A DNA stretch of 64,000 nucleotides from CAYUQT01 sp964446835 (GCA_964446835.1 CAYUQT010000005.1:165057-229056), one strand, 5' to 3'; numbered from the stretch's first letter, positions 1 through 9,645 are shown. Made by a program: numbers and translations. The notes: generated by a model from the letters alone, not told the origin.

Positions 1-1
1 C

Positions 2-1264
2 GTCTCGAAGCAGGGGCTGCGGATACCCTGTATGCGACGTGGGGTGAGCGTGACGCCCACGGCACACCTTCCGGAGGGTATCAAGGCGGCGGAGGGCGAG
101 GCGCCGCTCGTGGTGGTTCCAATCCCGAGTTCCCAGGCCCGGACCCGTTCGCGAGGCAAGGTGCTTCAGGCGGCGGATGGGTACATCACGCTGGGCAGCG
201 AGAAGTCCAATCGCTATCGAGTCATCATCGTGCGATCGGAAGCGGGAATTCGCTGGTGCGACCGACTGTATGTGGATGCCAACGCCGACGGCACGTTCGG
301 CGAGGGCGAGTCGTGGGACATCCGCTCGACGAACGGTTCCGTGACGGTGGAGACAGACCAGAAGAACTATCGCCACTTGACAGTCGAGTCTATCGCACTG
401 GTTCAGTCGGAAGGCGAACGGAAGATCCCCTACTGGATCACCGTTGACCTCTATCAGTATATCCAGAACCTCCGCCTGGCCTATCGAAGCGACACGCTGG
501 TGGTGGGCAAGGCAGCCTTCGGGGACAAGACGCACCTCGTGGGCATCTATGACGCCGGCTGCAAGGGACGGTTTGACGGTCGCGTGGAACTCCCGCCCGC
601 CGGCGGCGAGAACGCGATGAAGTATTGGCCCGTCTACGCATGCCAAATCCTGGTCGATGTGGACGGAGACGGTCGATTTCAATCGAGCCCTCGTCCGTCC
701 ATGGAGTTGGAGCACCGCTGGCTCACGCGACTGATACGCTACAGCAACCACTACTACGACATCGCCGTTCAACCGGACGGTTCATCCCTTTGTGTGACCC
801 CGACCACGCCCAAGACAGGCACTTTGAAACCGCCTCAGGGCATCGTATCGGGCGATCTGATGGGCCCGGAATGCGCGATGGTCCTCCCTGGAAACAATGA
901 ACCTATCAGGCTACCGGTGGGCCGGTATGTGGTTTCGAGTTTCACGTACCGTCAGGGACTTGCCAACCTCCTCGTTTACGATCGCAGTCACCAGAGCCAG
1001 TTCGAAGTCAGGGAAGACCAGGAAGGCACGTTCAGCGCGGGCCCGCCGCTGGAACTGCGAACGGAGGTGCCCTCTTCCAGACTCCGTCGGCAACCGGGCA
1101 AGACGCTGACCCACTACATCCAGCTCGAAGCCTTCGATTGCGCGGGGCGTGAGGTCGCGAGCATGTCGGGCAAGATGGGCATGGATAAGCCAGTGCCTCC
1201 GAAGTTCAAGATTGTGGATAGTTCGGGCAAGACGGTTCACAGCGGCCAGTTCGAGTTTGGCTGA
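2..1264 (+). CDS. Secreted EF-hand-like protein of unknown function, 5' partial
   Basis: The frame is open to the left edge of the window, so the true start may lie outside; the first in-window ATG is at 32. I do not recognise the family. Two acidic loops resembling dockerin or EF-hand calcium sites are visible, DANADG (about residues 82-87 from that ATG) and DVDGDG (about 209-214), in a protein otherwise predicted to be beta-rich. This suggests a calcium-stabilised exported protein, but that is inference. The frame ends at a TGA at 1262-1264, and 42 further in-frame codons after it still look like protein (see the next entry). The gene lies just upstream of a secreted glycosidase on the same strand. 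Confidence 0.6.
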   Translation, partial: VSKQGLRIPCMRRGVSVTPTAHLPEGIKAAEGEAPLVVVPIPSSQARTRSRGKVLQAADGYITLGSEKSNRYRVIIVRSEAGIRWCDRLYVDANADGTFGEGESWDIRSTNGSVTVETDQKNYRHLTVESIALVQSEGERKIPYWITVDLYQYIQNLRLAYRSDTLVVGKAAFGDKTHLVGIYDAGCKGRFDGRVELPPAGGENAMKYWPVYACQILVDVDGDGRFQSSPRPSMELEHRWLTRLIRYSNHYYDIAVQPDGSSLCVTPTTPKTGTLKPPQGIVSGDLMGPECAMVLPGNNEPIRLPVGRYVVSSFTYRQGLANLLVYDRSHQSQFEVREDQEGTFSAGPPLELRTEVPSSRLRRQPGKTLTHYIQLEAFDCAGREVASMSGKMGMDKPVPPKFKIVDSSGKTVHSGQFEFG

Positions 1265-1393
1265 GGTTTCACATGCCGGTACTCGTGGCGAGTACCATCA
1301 AACGTGAGCGGAACGTTCACGATCACACCTGAGTGGCCGGAGGGGCCGTTCAAGGTCGGCAAGGTTGTGTCGGCGAAGGTGGAGATTCAGTAG
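1262..1393 (+). other. In-frame TGA with downstream stem-loop and coding-like 42-codon extension
   Basis: After the TGA at 1262-1264 the same frame stays open to TAG at 1391-1393. The extension contains TCRYSWRVP and ends GKVVSAKVEIQ, which reads like the last beta-strands of a domain. A perfect 8-bp inverted repeat lies at 1278-1285 and 1289-1296 with a UGG loop. That loop begins 21 nt after the TGA and has a G at its second position, which fits the known geometry of bacterial SECIS elements. The arms use CGA for Arg and GTA for Val, codons I would expect to be uncommon in this GC-rich genome. Selenocysteine insertion, a nonsense mutation, or a sequence error could each explain the picture. 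Confidence 0.4.
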
Positions 1394-1456
1394 CGGGAGG
1401 CCGGACGCGTGAGGTGCCGACCGGCATAGGCTCCCTCGTCCGGAGAATGTCAGCCG

Positions 1457-3337
1457 ATGACCGCGTCATGCATCTTGCTATTTGCTGCCTTCGGCGTAGT
1501 GTCGGGCAAGGACCTGCCGATAGAGGTGATCGGCCCCGAGAGGCGCCCCCTGCCGATGTTGTGCGATTCCAAGACCGAGACGGGAGTTACGGTGTCTGCC
1601 GGGTCGTACACGATTCGACCCCATCCCGGCGAAGCGATCATCGCCCTGTCCTTTCACGTTCAGACGCAGAACAAGGGCAAGGTGACCGTCCGGTGCGACG
1701 ACGTGATGCCGCGATCGCTCGCGCTGGAGGCGGGGACGCGGTGGTATTCTCTTCGGCTTCCGAACAGTGTCGCGGGCAAGATATCCGTTACCTGGGAGGC
1801 GGCGGGTGCATCGTGGAACGAGACACGGGTGCTGACGCGTATGCCAGTGACGTCGCGGCCGGAGAACGCCACGCCGGAGGTGGTGCGGGGAGCGGTGACC
1901 GTTCCGTCGGAGGCGGGCCGACCAGCGTGCGACATTGCTCCGGGGTTCATGTGCAACTGGTTCGATCGGGGCCTGACCGACGGCATGACCCGGGCCGGGA
2001 CCCGGGATGAGCTCATCGCGAGGCTGAAGGAGTTCGGGGCCGGTTCGATCCGCTATCCGGGGGGATCGTGGACCTATGGCTATCCGCCGTATGAGGAGGC
2101 GGTACCGGTGTTCGTCAAGGCCGGGATGGACACGTACTCGTATGGGCTGAGGGAGCTGAACCGGTTCGGGTGGGCCAGTGCGGAGCAGTACTTCCGGTTC
2201 TGCCGCGACGCGGGGCTGACCGCATGGTACGAGATCAACCCCGGCTTCTGGTACGACCGCAAGACCCGCCAGGTCCGCAAGACCCTCGCGATGGACAAGG
2301 CCAAAGACCCGTTCAAGGGAGATGAGATTGCGGCGGCGATGGCAGAGACGGTCGAATTGGCCAAGTTAGCCAAAGGCATCGGCGTGCCGGTGATCTGGGA
2401 GATCGGCAACGAGGATTACTGCTATTTCACGGCGCCGACGTATGCCCGGCTGGTCGGTGCCTTCGTCGAAGGGCTTCGCCGGTTCGACCCCAAGGTACGG
2501 GTGGCCGTCTGCGGCGACAGCTATAGCTGGAGCGACTGGAGCTTCGCGGATGCCCTGGTGAGCGAGCTGGGACGGGTGGGTGTCAAACGAATCGATTACA
2601 GCAGCCAGCACCTCTATCTGGAGGGGATCTGGGAGCCGGTGGGCAACACGTATCGCGCCCGCCGATGGAGCACACCACAGGAACTGAGCGACTCAACGGC
2701 ATCATGCTGGTGGAACATTCGCCCCCTGTTCGTCGCCCGACCGGAGCGGTTCCGCAGCTCCGGCCTGGGCGAGACCCGGATGGCGATGACGGAGTTTAAT
2801 GTCGTGTGCAACGCCCCGGCCGGTGACATCGAGCACTCGGTGGGACGGGCCTTGGGCGAGGCCGAGGCCGTGTGCGGCATCCTTCAGGATGTGGCCGCAC
2901 TGTTCTTTCACGATCTGGTTCGCACACACCCCGACGAGACGTTCTATGCGAGACTGGACTACTATCCCGACAACCCGGCCGGGAGGAAGTACCACTGGTT
3001 CCCGGAAGGAGCGGCGGCCGGCATCGTCATTCCCCATGCCGGAGGCCGGATTCTCTGGCGGGAGGGTGGGCTGTGCATCAGTTACAGCAGCAAGGGCCTC
3101 TATGCGACGTGCGTGAACCGCAGCGGCGTCTGGCGCAGGGTGCAGGTGGATATGCGAGGCCGCTCGATCGATGCGACCCAGCCGGCGGAGTGTCGGCAGT
3201 TTCGGGCCGCGGCCGCCGAGTGTTCTTACTTCGATTACCATCTGAATCGCTCGCAGATCGCCCCATCGCCCCGCATGCCGATGGAGTTTGACTCACCGCC
3301 GTTCAGCGTGGTGGGGATCCGGATCGGTTTGAGATGA
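1457..3337 (+). CDS. Secreted GH51-like (clan GH-A) glycosidase
   Basis: A retaining glycosidase, most like alpha-L-arabinofuranosidases, predicted to act outside the cytoplasm on plant or algal polysaccharide side chains. A hydrophobic N-terminus (residues 1-17) can act as a signal sequence, although it lacks an N-terminal positive charge. A beta-sandwich-like region (about 20-150) precedes the TIM barrel. RYPGGSW (199-205) is the typical GH51/GH79-type substrate strand. The acid/base is Glu319 in WEIGNE and the nucleophile is probably Glu446 in MTEFN. The C-terminal 120 residues look like the usual beta domain. Start chosen at the only ATG before the hydrophobic stretch. Exact family and substrate are unproven. 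Confidence 0.75.
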   Translation: MTASCILLFAAFGVVSGKDLPIEVIGPERRPLPMLCDSKTETGVTVSAGSYTIRPHPGEAIIALSFHVQTQNKGKVTVRCDDVMPRSLALEAGTRWYSLRLPNSVAGKISVTWEAAGASWNETRVLTRMPVTSRPENATPEVVRGAVTVPSEAGRPACDIAPGFMCNWFDRGLTDGMTRAGTRDELIARLKEFGAGSIRYPGGSWTYGYPPYEEAVPVFVKAGMDTYSYGLRELNRFGWASAEQYFRFCRDAGLTAWYEINPGFWYDRKTRQVRKTLAMDKAKDPFKGDEIAAAMAETVELAKLAKGIGVPVIWEIGNEDYCYFTAPTYARLVGAFVEGLRRFDPKVRVAVCGDSYSWSDWSFADALVSELGRVGVKRIDYSSQHLYLEGIWEPVGNTYRARRWSTPQELSDSTASCWWNIRPLFVARPERFRSSGLGETRMAMTEFNVVCNAPAGDIEHSVGRALGEAEAVCGILQDVAALFFHDLVRTHPDETFYARLDYYPDNPAGRKYHWFPEGAAAGIVIPHAGGRILWREGGLCISYSSKGLYATCVNRSGVWRRVQVDMRGRSIDATQPAECRQFRAAAAECSYFDYHLNRSQIAPSPRMPMEFDSPPFSVVGIRIGLR

Positions 3338-3483
3338 TCCTGAGCCGGCATGCTTGTGGCCGGCGGCCGTTGGTGGAAAGATGTGGGGGTATGGTTGCTC
3401 ATGCCGAATTGCCGGCTTGGACTCTCCACGTCGGAGCACGGTCGTCGATATGGGCATAGGGCAGCCCTCGGGAGCTATGTTCG

Positions 3484-4017
3484 ATGAGTTGTGATGAGTC
3501 CTGCAAGGTCCACGAGTACTCGGTGGCATCGGTTCTGTTGCACAACGTGCCGTACCTGGTGATGCTGCTCCTGGGAGCGGCGGTGCTGAAGATGTCGTTA
3601 GCCGGGTGGGCGTGGCCGGCGGCGGTGGGATATGGCGTCTATGGGGTCCTCGGGGCGTTCTGGATCATCCTGTTCATCTGCCCCCACTGTCCGAGCTATG
3701 GACGGTGGAGCTGCCCGTGCGGTTACGGCGTCGTAGCGTCTCGATTAAGGGCGGCCGACGACCGATCGCTGTTTGCGCGGAAGTTCAAGCGTCACATCCT
3801 GTTCATTGTTCCGCTGTGGTTCATTCCGCTGTTGGTGGGCGTCCCAGTTGTGATCAAGTCCTTCTCTTGGATGATGATCGTGCTGATGGCCGCCTTCGCC
3901 GTCAATTCGTTCGTCGTTCTTCCGATGGTCTCGACGGGTGAGGGGTGCAAAGAATGCCCGCAGCGAGACGAATGCCCCTGGATGGGCAAGAAGGAATCCG
4001 CCGAGCAGGCGGCGTGA
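3484..4017 (+). CDS. Cys-rich integral membrane protein of unknown function
   Basis: A 177-residue protein with about four hydrophobic segments (roughly 20-40, 45-66, 105-122 and 128-148). Nine cysteines fall in three clusters: C3 and C7; C66, C69, C77 and C79 (CPHC...CPC); and C155, C158 and C164 (CKECPQRDEC). That spacing resembles metal or Fe-S ligands of membrane redox proteins, but I do not recognise the family and no ligand set is complete on its own. It lies between a secreted glycosidase and a prepilin-like gene, separated from both, so context gives little. Confidence 0.65.
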   Translation: MSCDESCKVHEYSVASVLLHNVPYLVMLLLGAAVLKMSLAGWAWPAAVGYGVYGVLGAFWIILFICPHCPSYGRWSCPCGYGVVASRLRAADDRSLFARKFKRHILFIVPLWFIPLLVGVPVVIKSFSWMMIVLMAAFAVNSFVVLPMVSTGEGCKECPQRDECPWMGKKESAEQAA

Positions 4018-4426
4018 GGGAGCCGCCGGACCGCCGGGGAATGGCAGCCGCCTGTCGATAGCAGCGGAGATACCGGAACGTATTCCTGCGAAACCGAAAA
4101 GTTGCGCGTGCGCAGACGGCGTCGGGTGGAGATCGCCCGACTTGGAGGACACTGTTGCGATTTCGACTCGCTGCGATTCACAGAATATTCGCTCCCAAGG
4201 GGATTTGCGCGACGGGACTTGTCAACCAGTTGTTCGACCCATAGGATTGTTGTAGAGACGTCACATAACTGATCCGCTTCTCTACCCGGGCACGTTGATC
4301 TCCAAAGCGGCAGGAGTAGAGACATTAGAACACCGGACGGTTCGACTGTTCGGTCCGAGTTTCATCCTCTCGTGTGTCCGTCCGCTTTGGAGCGTTGTGT
4401 TGTTAGGCCTTCCGGAGGCATCTGTC
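4018..4426. other. Intergenic region, 409 bp
   Basis: No convincing ORF, RNA gene or repeat was seen. The only element found is the candidate promoter at 4219-4247, which would give the prepilin-like gene a leader of about 170 nt. Confidence 0.5.
4219..4247 (+). promoter_or_regulatory. Candidate sigma-70 promoter for the prepilin-like gene
   Basis: TTGTCA at 4219-4224 and TAGGAT at 4242-4247 are separated by 17 bp. Each box matches most of the consensus; no extended -10 was seen. Predicted from pattern only. Confidence 0.35.
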
Positions 4427-5461
4427 ATGACCACTGCCACAAATTCCAGACATGTTAGGGAACATGGGTTTACGTTGATCGAACTGCTGGTTGTGGTGGC
4501 GATCATTGCTCTGCTGATTTCGATTCTGTTGCCATCTCTTGGACAGGCGAGGGCCCAGGCGCGATCGTCTGTATGTTCGTCGCGAATCAGCCAATTGACC
4601 AAATCTATCCTGATGTATGCCGAGGATTTCGGAGAAACCCCGCCGTTTGTGGGGATTGGCTGGGAGGACATCAAGTCACCGAGCGAACCCTCGTCCAATA
4701 TCTCGGAAACCTCATCGGCCCCCGGTGACATACCGAGGATGAGCCGATTGGGGTGGGCCCTGGCGGAAGACTGGCTGAGCAAGTACTTCGATCAGATGTG
4801 GAACAAGACAGAGGAACAGTGGCTGACCGGCTGTGGCCCACGGAGCGGCTCGCTGTTCAACTACACACGGTTCGAGACGCTGTACCTATGTCCGGAGTTC
4901 CAGCGTATCGGCAACAAGGCGCAGAACCAGTTCAACTACACACGCACCGTTCTGGGACGGAAGTGGATCTTCGGCGGCGACTATGGGAAGCTCGCCAATG
5001 GCGGAGTGAATGAGGGCGATTACTGGGGCGGGAGCGATTTCGGGGCACCGGGCCCTATCGTGAAGATCAGCAGTGTTTACGCACCAAGCCGATTTACCAT
5101 GTTGATGGATGAATGGTGGCTGCGGCATGTCGGCGCTGACCCGAGTGAGCACACACCGTATGGACGCGAAGGGACCGTAAGCGGCGGATGGTCGGCGATC
5201 GACTGCATGTTTTTCCCGTTCGCCGATGAGTACGGTCAGTATCACGGAAGTGACACTAGCGGTAGATTCACAGCCGACCTGACCAAGGTTAAGCTGAGCA
5301 ACTGTTCATACTATGACGGTCACGTTGGGACGGAGCGAGACCCGTTGCCGGGCCGATCGACCATGGACATGGGCAGCTTTCTCCTGACATACGGGGCGGA
5401 CTTCATCAGGTGGCTGGGTGAACACGTGTTCGCCCAACGGGGACGTGATTTCAGGCTGTAG
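4427..5461 (+). CDS. Prepilin-type N-methylation-site protein
   Basis: A 344-residue type II pseudopilin-like protein. The short basic leader ends at the processing site in HGFTLIELL (cleavage after Gly, methylation of Phe), followed by a 20-residue hydrophobic helix (VVVAIIALLISILLP) that anchors the protein until assembly. The C-terminal globular domain carries WxG-rich segments common in planctomycete stand-alone pseudopilins, which are usually present in many copies per genome and whose function is unknown. ATG 4427 is chosen over the longer in-frame extension from 4295 because GGAGG lies 8 nt upstream and the leader then has the normal length. No secretion-system genes are nearby. Confidence 0.85.
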   Translation: MTTATNSRHVREHGFTLIELLVVVAIIALLISILLPSLGQARAQARSSVCSSRISQLTKSILMYAEDFGETPPFVGIGWEDIKSPSEPSSNISETSSAPGDIPRMSRLGWALAEDWLSKYFDQMWNKTEEQWLTGCGPRSGSLFNYTRFETLYLCPEFQRIGNKAQNQFNYTRTVLGRKWIFGGDYGKLANGGVNEGDYWGGSDFGAPGPIVKISSVYAPSRFTMLMDEWWLRHVGADPSEHTPYGREGTVSGGWSAIDCMFFPFADEYGQYHGSDTSGRFTADLTKVKLSNCSYYDGHVGTERDPLPGRSTMDMGSFLLTYGADFIRWLGEHVFAQRGRDFRL

Positions 5462-5729
5462 CCTGCGATTCGTGGTCGCTTACCGAATTCGATCTTCACA
5501 ACAGTAAGCAGTGTCCGTTTTCATGCGCCGAAACGACCGGCTCATGAGATACTTCTACCATTGATGATCCACCGAAAGCACAGCCCGCATTCCTAAACGT
5601 GAGGACCAACACTGGACAGACGGCAAGGGGATGTGCTACTAAGGATTCACTGAGAGCACTCTCCCTCGCGGGGCGGAGCCGTCGAAGCACGCATCGGGTG
5701 GGAATCCTTGTGCCAACCTGGAGTGTGGA

Positions 5730-7982
5730 ATGCCTGCACCTCGCATATTCTTGCGCGTATGGGTGATCGTCGTTGGTTTGATGGCACCGAGCGTGGTCTC
5801 GGCGGAGGAGCCGCCCCGAGGGGCCAAGACTCAGCCGTCGGAGGGCCTGCGGCTGCGATCCGGGCCCTATGCCCGGTTTGTCTCGCGCGATGCCGTCGAG
5901 ATCCTCTGGGACATGATGGAACCGGCCGCCGCCGTGCTGACCTATGGCAAGAAAGGCGGGGAGCTGACGCAGAAGGTCGATCTGGCCGACGCCAAGGGCT
6001 CGCACGCCGCCCTGATTCGCGGGCTGGAACCCCGCACCGAATATTCGTACCGCATCAAGGTCGGTGCCGGCGGGGCTGAGCGGCTCAGCCGCATCTACCC
6101 ACTCGATACGAGCCTCAATTATGTGGTGCCCCCCGTGCCTCCGCCTCCCGCGTCACTCGACAGTGACGCCCAGGCCGGCCTCTACCGGAAGGCTGCCGAG
6201 TGCATCCTGGCCGAGAGCCGGATCACGCAAGGGTACTGCCTGGTCTACGGACTGACGTCGGGCAGGCTGGCGTATGAACTGGCCCGTCAGAGCAATCTCA
6301 TCGTGATGGGCTATGATGAGGACGACTCACGCGTCCAGACCGCGCGAGCCTGGCTTTCGAAGACGGGCTCGTACGGTACGCGGGTGACGGTGCGTCAGGT
6401 CGCCTCACTGGCCAAGCTGCCGATCCCCTCCTGTTCGTCCAACCTGATCGTGTGCGAACGGTTGCTCAGCGAGAGCACGGTGCCGGGCAGTGGTGCGGAG
6501 GTCCATCGGGTGCTCTGTCCCGAAGGAGGCACGGCGTTTCTGGGCAGTCCGAACCGAACAGGGAACAAGCCCTCCAAGGAGTCGCTGCAGCGTCTCTTCG
6601 AGGGAACAGGCATTGCCGGCAAGATCAGTGAGGGCAACGACGGTATCTGGGTGCAATTCGTGCGTCCGGCCCTGCCCGGACGGGGGACGTGGACGCACCA
6701 GTACGCGGAGCCCGGAAACACCGCGACCGGCGGAGAGATGCTCTGCGGGCTGACACGAACGACCGATCTGGCGGTGCAATGGCTCGGGCATCCGGGCGGC
6801 GATTTCGGTATCGACCGGAATCCTCGGATGCCGGCCCCCCTGGCCATAGGCGGGCGTCTGTTCCATCAGGGCCTGAACCGCATGATCGCCCTGAACGCCT
6901 GCAACGGTGCCGTGCTGTGGTCGCTGGAGATTCCCGAATTGCGGCGCGTCAACATGCCGCGTGACGCGTCGAACTGGTGCGCCGACTCCGACAGTGTCTA
7001 CGCGGCGATTGAGGACGCCTGCTGGCGATTCGATGCACCAACAGGCAACCGCCGATCGGTGTACCGCATCAATGCGGACGGCATGAACAGCGCGACGCAC
7101 GACTGGGGCTATGTGGCCCAGGTCGGCAACCGCCTGTATGGAAGCCGGGTCAAGAAGGGGTCGATCTTCACCGAATACTGGGGCCACGTCGCGTGGTACG
7201 ATGCCGCCGACGGAGCCGGTGCCGAGAAGATCTGTAGCGACGCGATCTTCGCCCTCGACAAGGAGACGGGGAAACACACGTGGACCTACTCCGATGGGGC
7301 CATCATCAACACGACGATCGTGATCGGCGACGGATGCATGTACTTCGTCGAATCGCGTCACCCGGAGATCAAGGCCTCGAAAACGGGCCGGATCGGTTCT
7401 TCCAGGCTCTGGTCCGATCAGTACCTGGTCGCCCTCGATGCCACCACAGGAGCGAAACGGTGGCAGCAGGCGATTGACACCGCCGACGGCGTGACGGTGT
7501 TCTTCATGATCTGCTCGGGCGATGCCATCGTGATCATGTCCTCTCGGCCGGCCAAGTATCACCTGTACGCCTTCAATGCGGCCGACGGGACCCCCCGATG
7601 GCAGGCGGACCACTCATGGACCGGCAACGACCACAGCGGACACATGCAGCACCCCGTGGTCATGGGTGGACGCGTCTATCAGGAACCGTGCGTTTACGAC
7701 CTGAAGACCGGGCAAAAGCTGAGCGACAAGATGGGCCGTCATAATGGCTGCGCCACCTACGCCGGACTCAGCGGAGCCCTGCTATATCGCGGCGATGCAA
7801 GGCGGATCTCTCTGTGGGACATCCAGACAGGCTCCATCACCGGCTGGAACAACCTCCGCCCCAGTTGCTGGCTGAGCTGCATCCCGGCCGGCGGAATGGT
7901 ATTGGCGCCAGAGGGGGGCGGCGGATGCTCCTGCGGCAACTGGTTTGAGACCTCCGTGGGCTTCCTCCCCAAAAAATGGTAG
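5730..7982 (+). CDS. Exported PQQ-like beta-propeller protein with methyltransferase-like domain
   Basis: A 750-residue protein with a signal peptide (about 1-25). Residues about 38-120 resemble the fibronectin-like N-terminal domain of purple acid phosphatases (ILWDMMEP... LEPRTEYSYRI). Residues about 150-310 have a Rossmann methyltransferase pattern (VYGLTSGRLAYELA, GYDEDD, SNLIVCERLL, EVHRVLCPEGG), although the SAM-binding glycine loop is degenerate. Residues about 330-750 form a PQQ-like propeller with repeats such as ALDKETGKHTWTY and ALDATTGAKRW, ending in the GGGGCSCGNW tail. It overlaps or abuts the next propeller gene, so the two are probably one operon. Substrate and role are unknown; whether the methyltransferase fold is active is doubtful. 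Confidence 0.75.
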   Translation: MPAPRIFLRVWVIVVGLMAPSVVSAEEPPRGAKTQPSEGLRLRSGPYARFVSRDAVEILWDMMEPAAAVLTYGKKGGELTQKVDLADAKGSHAALIRGLEPRTEYSYRIKVGAGGAERLSRIYPLDTSLNYVVPPVPPPPASLDSDAQAGLYRKAAECILAESRITQGYCLVYGLTSGRLAYELARQSNLIVMGYDEDDSRVQTARAWLSKTGSYGTRVTVRQVASLAKLPIPSCSSNLIVCERLLSESTVPGSGAEVHRVLCPEGGTAFLGSPNRTGNKPSKESLQRLFEGTGIAGKISEGNDGIWVQFVRPALPGRGTWTHQYAEPGNTATGGEMLCGLTRTTDLAVQWLGHPGGDFGIDRNPRMPAPLAIGGRLFHQGLNRMIALNACNGAVLWSLEIPELRRVNMPRDASNWCADSDSVYAAIEDACWRFDAPTGNRRSVYRINADGMNSATHDWGYVAQVGNRLYGSRVKKGSIFTEYWGHVAWYDAADGAGAEKICSDAIFALDKETGKHTWTYSDGAIINTTIVIGDGCMYFVESRHPEIKASKTGRIGSSRLWSDQYLVALDATTGAKRWQQAIDTADGVTVFFMICSGDAIVIMSSRPAKYHLYAFNAADGTPRWQADHSWTGNDHSGHMQHPVVMGGRVYQEPCVYDLKTGQKLSDKMGRHNGCATYAGLSGALLYRGDARRISLWDIQTGSITGWNNLRPSCWLSCIPAGGMVLAPEGGGGCSCGNWFETSVGFLPKKW

Positions 7983-9475
7983 GACAAGCGATGCTGAAGG
8001 ATATGCTCCGCATGAGCCATATACGAACCAACGACGGCAGCCTCGGGCGATGCCTTCCGACACCTGCGGCGGTCTGCGTGCTTGCACTGGTCGTGGCCGC
8101 CGGGTTGCCACAGGCCCTGGGCGCCGACTGGCCTGCCTACCAGCACGATAACCGGCGCAGCGGCATTACCGCAGAATCACTGAAGCCGCCGCTGTCGAAG
8201 GCGTGGGTCTATTCGTCGCCCCAGCCACCGCAGCCGGCGTGGCCGGGCCACGCCAAGTGGGATGCGTACGCCGAAATCAAAGACATCGAATCGATGCGCA
8301 ACTTCGACCCCGTCTTCTTCGTCACCGTCGTCGGAGATCGTGTGACGTTCGGATCGTCGGCCGATGATGCCGCGCATTGCCTCGACGCCAAGACCGGCCA
8401 GGAACGATGGACCTGCTTCACCGACGGCGCCGTTCGGCTGCCGCCGGCCCACCACGACGGCAAGGTGTACTTTGGTTCCGACGACGGAAACGTCTATTGC
8501 CTCGACACCGCCGGTGGAAAGGTCGCCTGGAAGTACCGCCCGTCGACCGACCCGCGGTGTGTGCTGAACAACGGCAAGCTCGTGTCCCAGTGGCCGATCC
8601 GAACCGGCGTCACGGTCCAGGACGGCAAGGTGTACTTCGGCGCCTCGCTGCTTCCGTGGTCGGTCTCCTACCTCTGTGCGATCGATGCCGGCACCGGCGG
8701 CGACAAAGGAGACGGTCTGTACAAGCGAGTACACCCAGAGGTGGTCACCCAGGGGGTCATGCTGGCCTCGGACAACTCTCTGTACGTCAGCCAGGGCCGC
8801 AGCACGCCTTTGAAGTTCAACCGTGCCACCGGAGAACTGATCGGCAGCTTCGGGAAAAGCGGCAACGGCGGGGTTTTCGGCGTGCTGGCACCCGACGACG
8901 TGTTCATCCACGGCCTGGGACAGAACCATGGGTCGTTCGGGGAACTGAGGAGCTTCGACACTGCCAACCGGGATCAGATTGCCACATTCCCCAGCGCGAC
9001 CTGCATGGTTCTGACCGATCGGATCGCCTATCTTCAGAGCCGCACCGACTTCGCCGCCTTCGAGAGGGTGCGCTACCTCGATATCGAGCGGCGCCGAACG
9101 GCCCTGATGAACCGCCGGGAGGAGCTGGACAAGCAAATCAAGGACCTGCTCAAGAGTGGCAAGGCTGCCGAGGTGCGAAACCCGGCCGAGGAACTCAAGG
9201 AAACCAACCTGCAAATCTCGAAATTGAGCCGGGAACTGGGCACCTGCTACCTCTGGAAGCAGCCCGCCAAACACCCGCACGCCATCATCCTCGCCGGCCA
9301 GACGCTCTATTGCGGCGGCACGGGTGAGGTCGCGGCCTTCGATGCCAAGGACGGCAAGGCGCTCTGGCAGGCCCCCGTCGACGGCAAGGCTCACGGATTG
9401 GCCGTGGCCAATGGACGACTCTTTGTCAGCACCGATCGAGGAAGCATCTACTGCTTCGCAGCCACCGCGCCCTGA
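7976..9475 (+). CDS. Exported PQQ-like beta-propeller protein
   Basis: A 499-residue propeller with repeats including CLDAKTGQERW, VYCLDTAGGKVAWKY and AFDAKDGKALWQ. A hydrophobic segment near residues 31-48 (VCVLALVVAAGLPQALG) is the export signal. That makes a later start plausible: ATG 7991 or ATG 8012 would shorten the N-terminus. A charged, coiled-coil-like insertion (about residues 370-420, with REELDKQIKDLLKSGK) interrupts the propeller. It overlaps the end of the previous propeller gene by a few bases, indicating translational coupling. PQQ-like repeats need not bind PQQ; the protein could be a scaffold or sugar-acting oxidoreductase subunit. Confidence 0.8.
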   Translation: MVGQAMLKDMLRMSHIRTNDGSLGRCLPTPAAVCVLALVVAAGLPQALGADWPAYQHDNRRSGITAESLKPPLSKAWVYSSPQPPQPAWPGHAKWDAYAEIKDIESMRNFDPVFFVTVVGDRVTFGSSADDAAHCLDAKTGQERWTCFTDGAVRLPPAHHDGKVYFGSDDGNVYCLDTAGGKVAWKYRPSTDPRCVLNNGKLVSQWPIRTGVTVQDGKVYFGASLLPWSVSYLCAIDAGTGGDKGDGLYKRVHPEVVTQGVMLASDNSLYVSQGRSTPLKFNRATGELIGSFGKSGNGGVFGVLAPDDVFIHGLGQNHGSFGELRSFDTANRDQIATFPSATCMVLTDRIAYLQSRTDFAAFERVRYLDIERRRTALMNRREELDKQIKDLLKSGKAAEVRNPAEELKETNLQISKLSRELGTCYLWKQPAKHPHAIILAGQTLYCGGTGEVAAFDAKDGKALWQAPVDGKAHGLAVANGRLFVSTDRGSIYCFAATAP

Positions 9476-9645
9476 CACGCTGTCCGATGAGAAGACAGGG
9501 TGCCCCGCAAGAGGCCACCCCCCTGCCCCAAGGCTGCCGGATGCCCATCGGCGTAGCCGCCGACTTGACGAACGGCCGGCGTGAGCTTCTCTTATAGTCC
9601 CGTGCTGTACCGACCGAAGACGAACACCTGGAACGGAGATTCCCT

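Noticed and set aside
8177..9478. Minus-strand ORF of 433 codons
   Set aside because: It is antisense to the second PQQ-like propeller and has no recognisable motifs.
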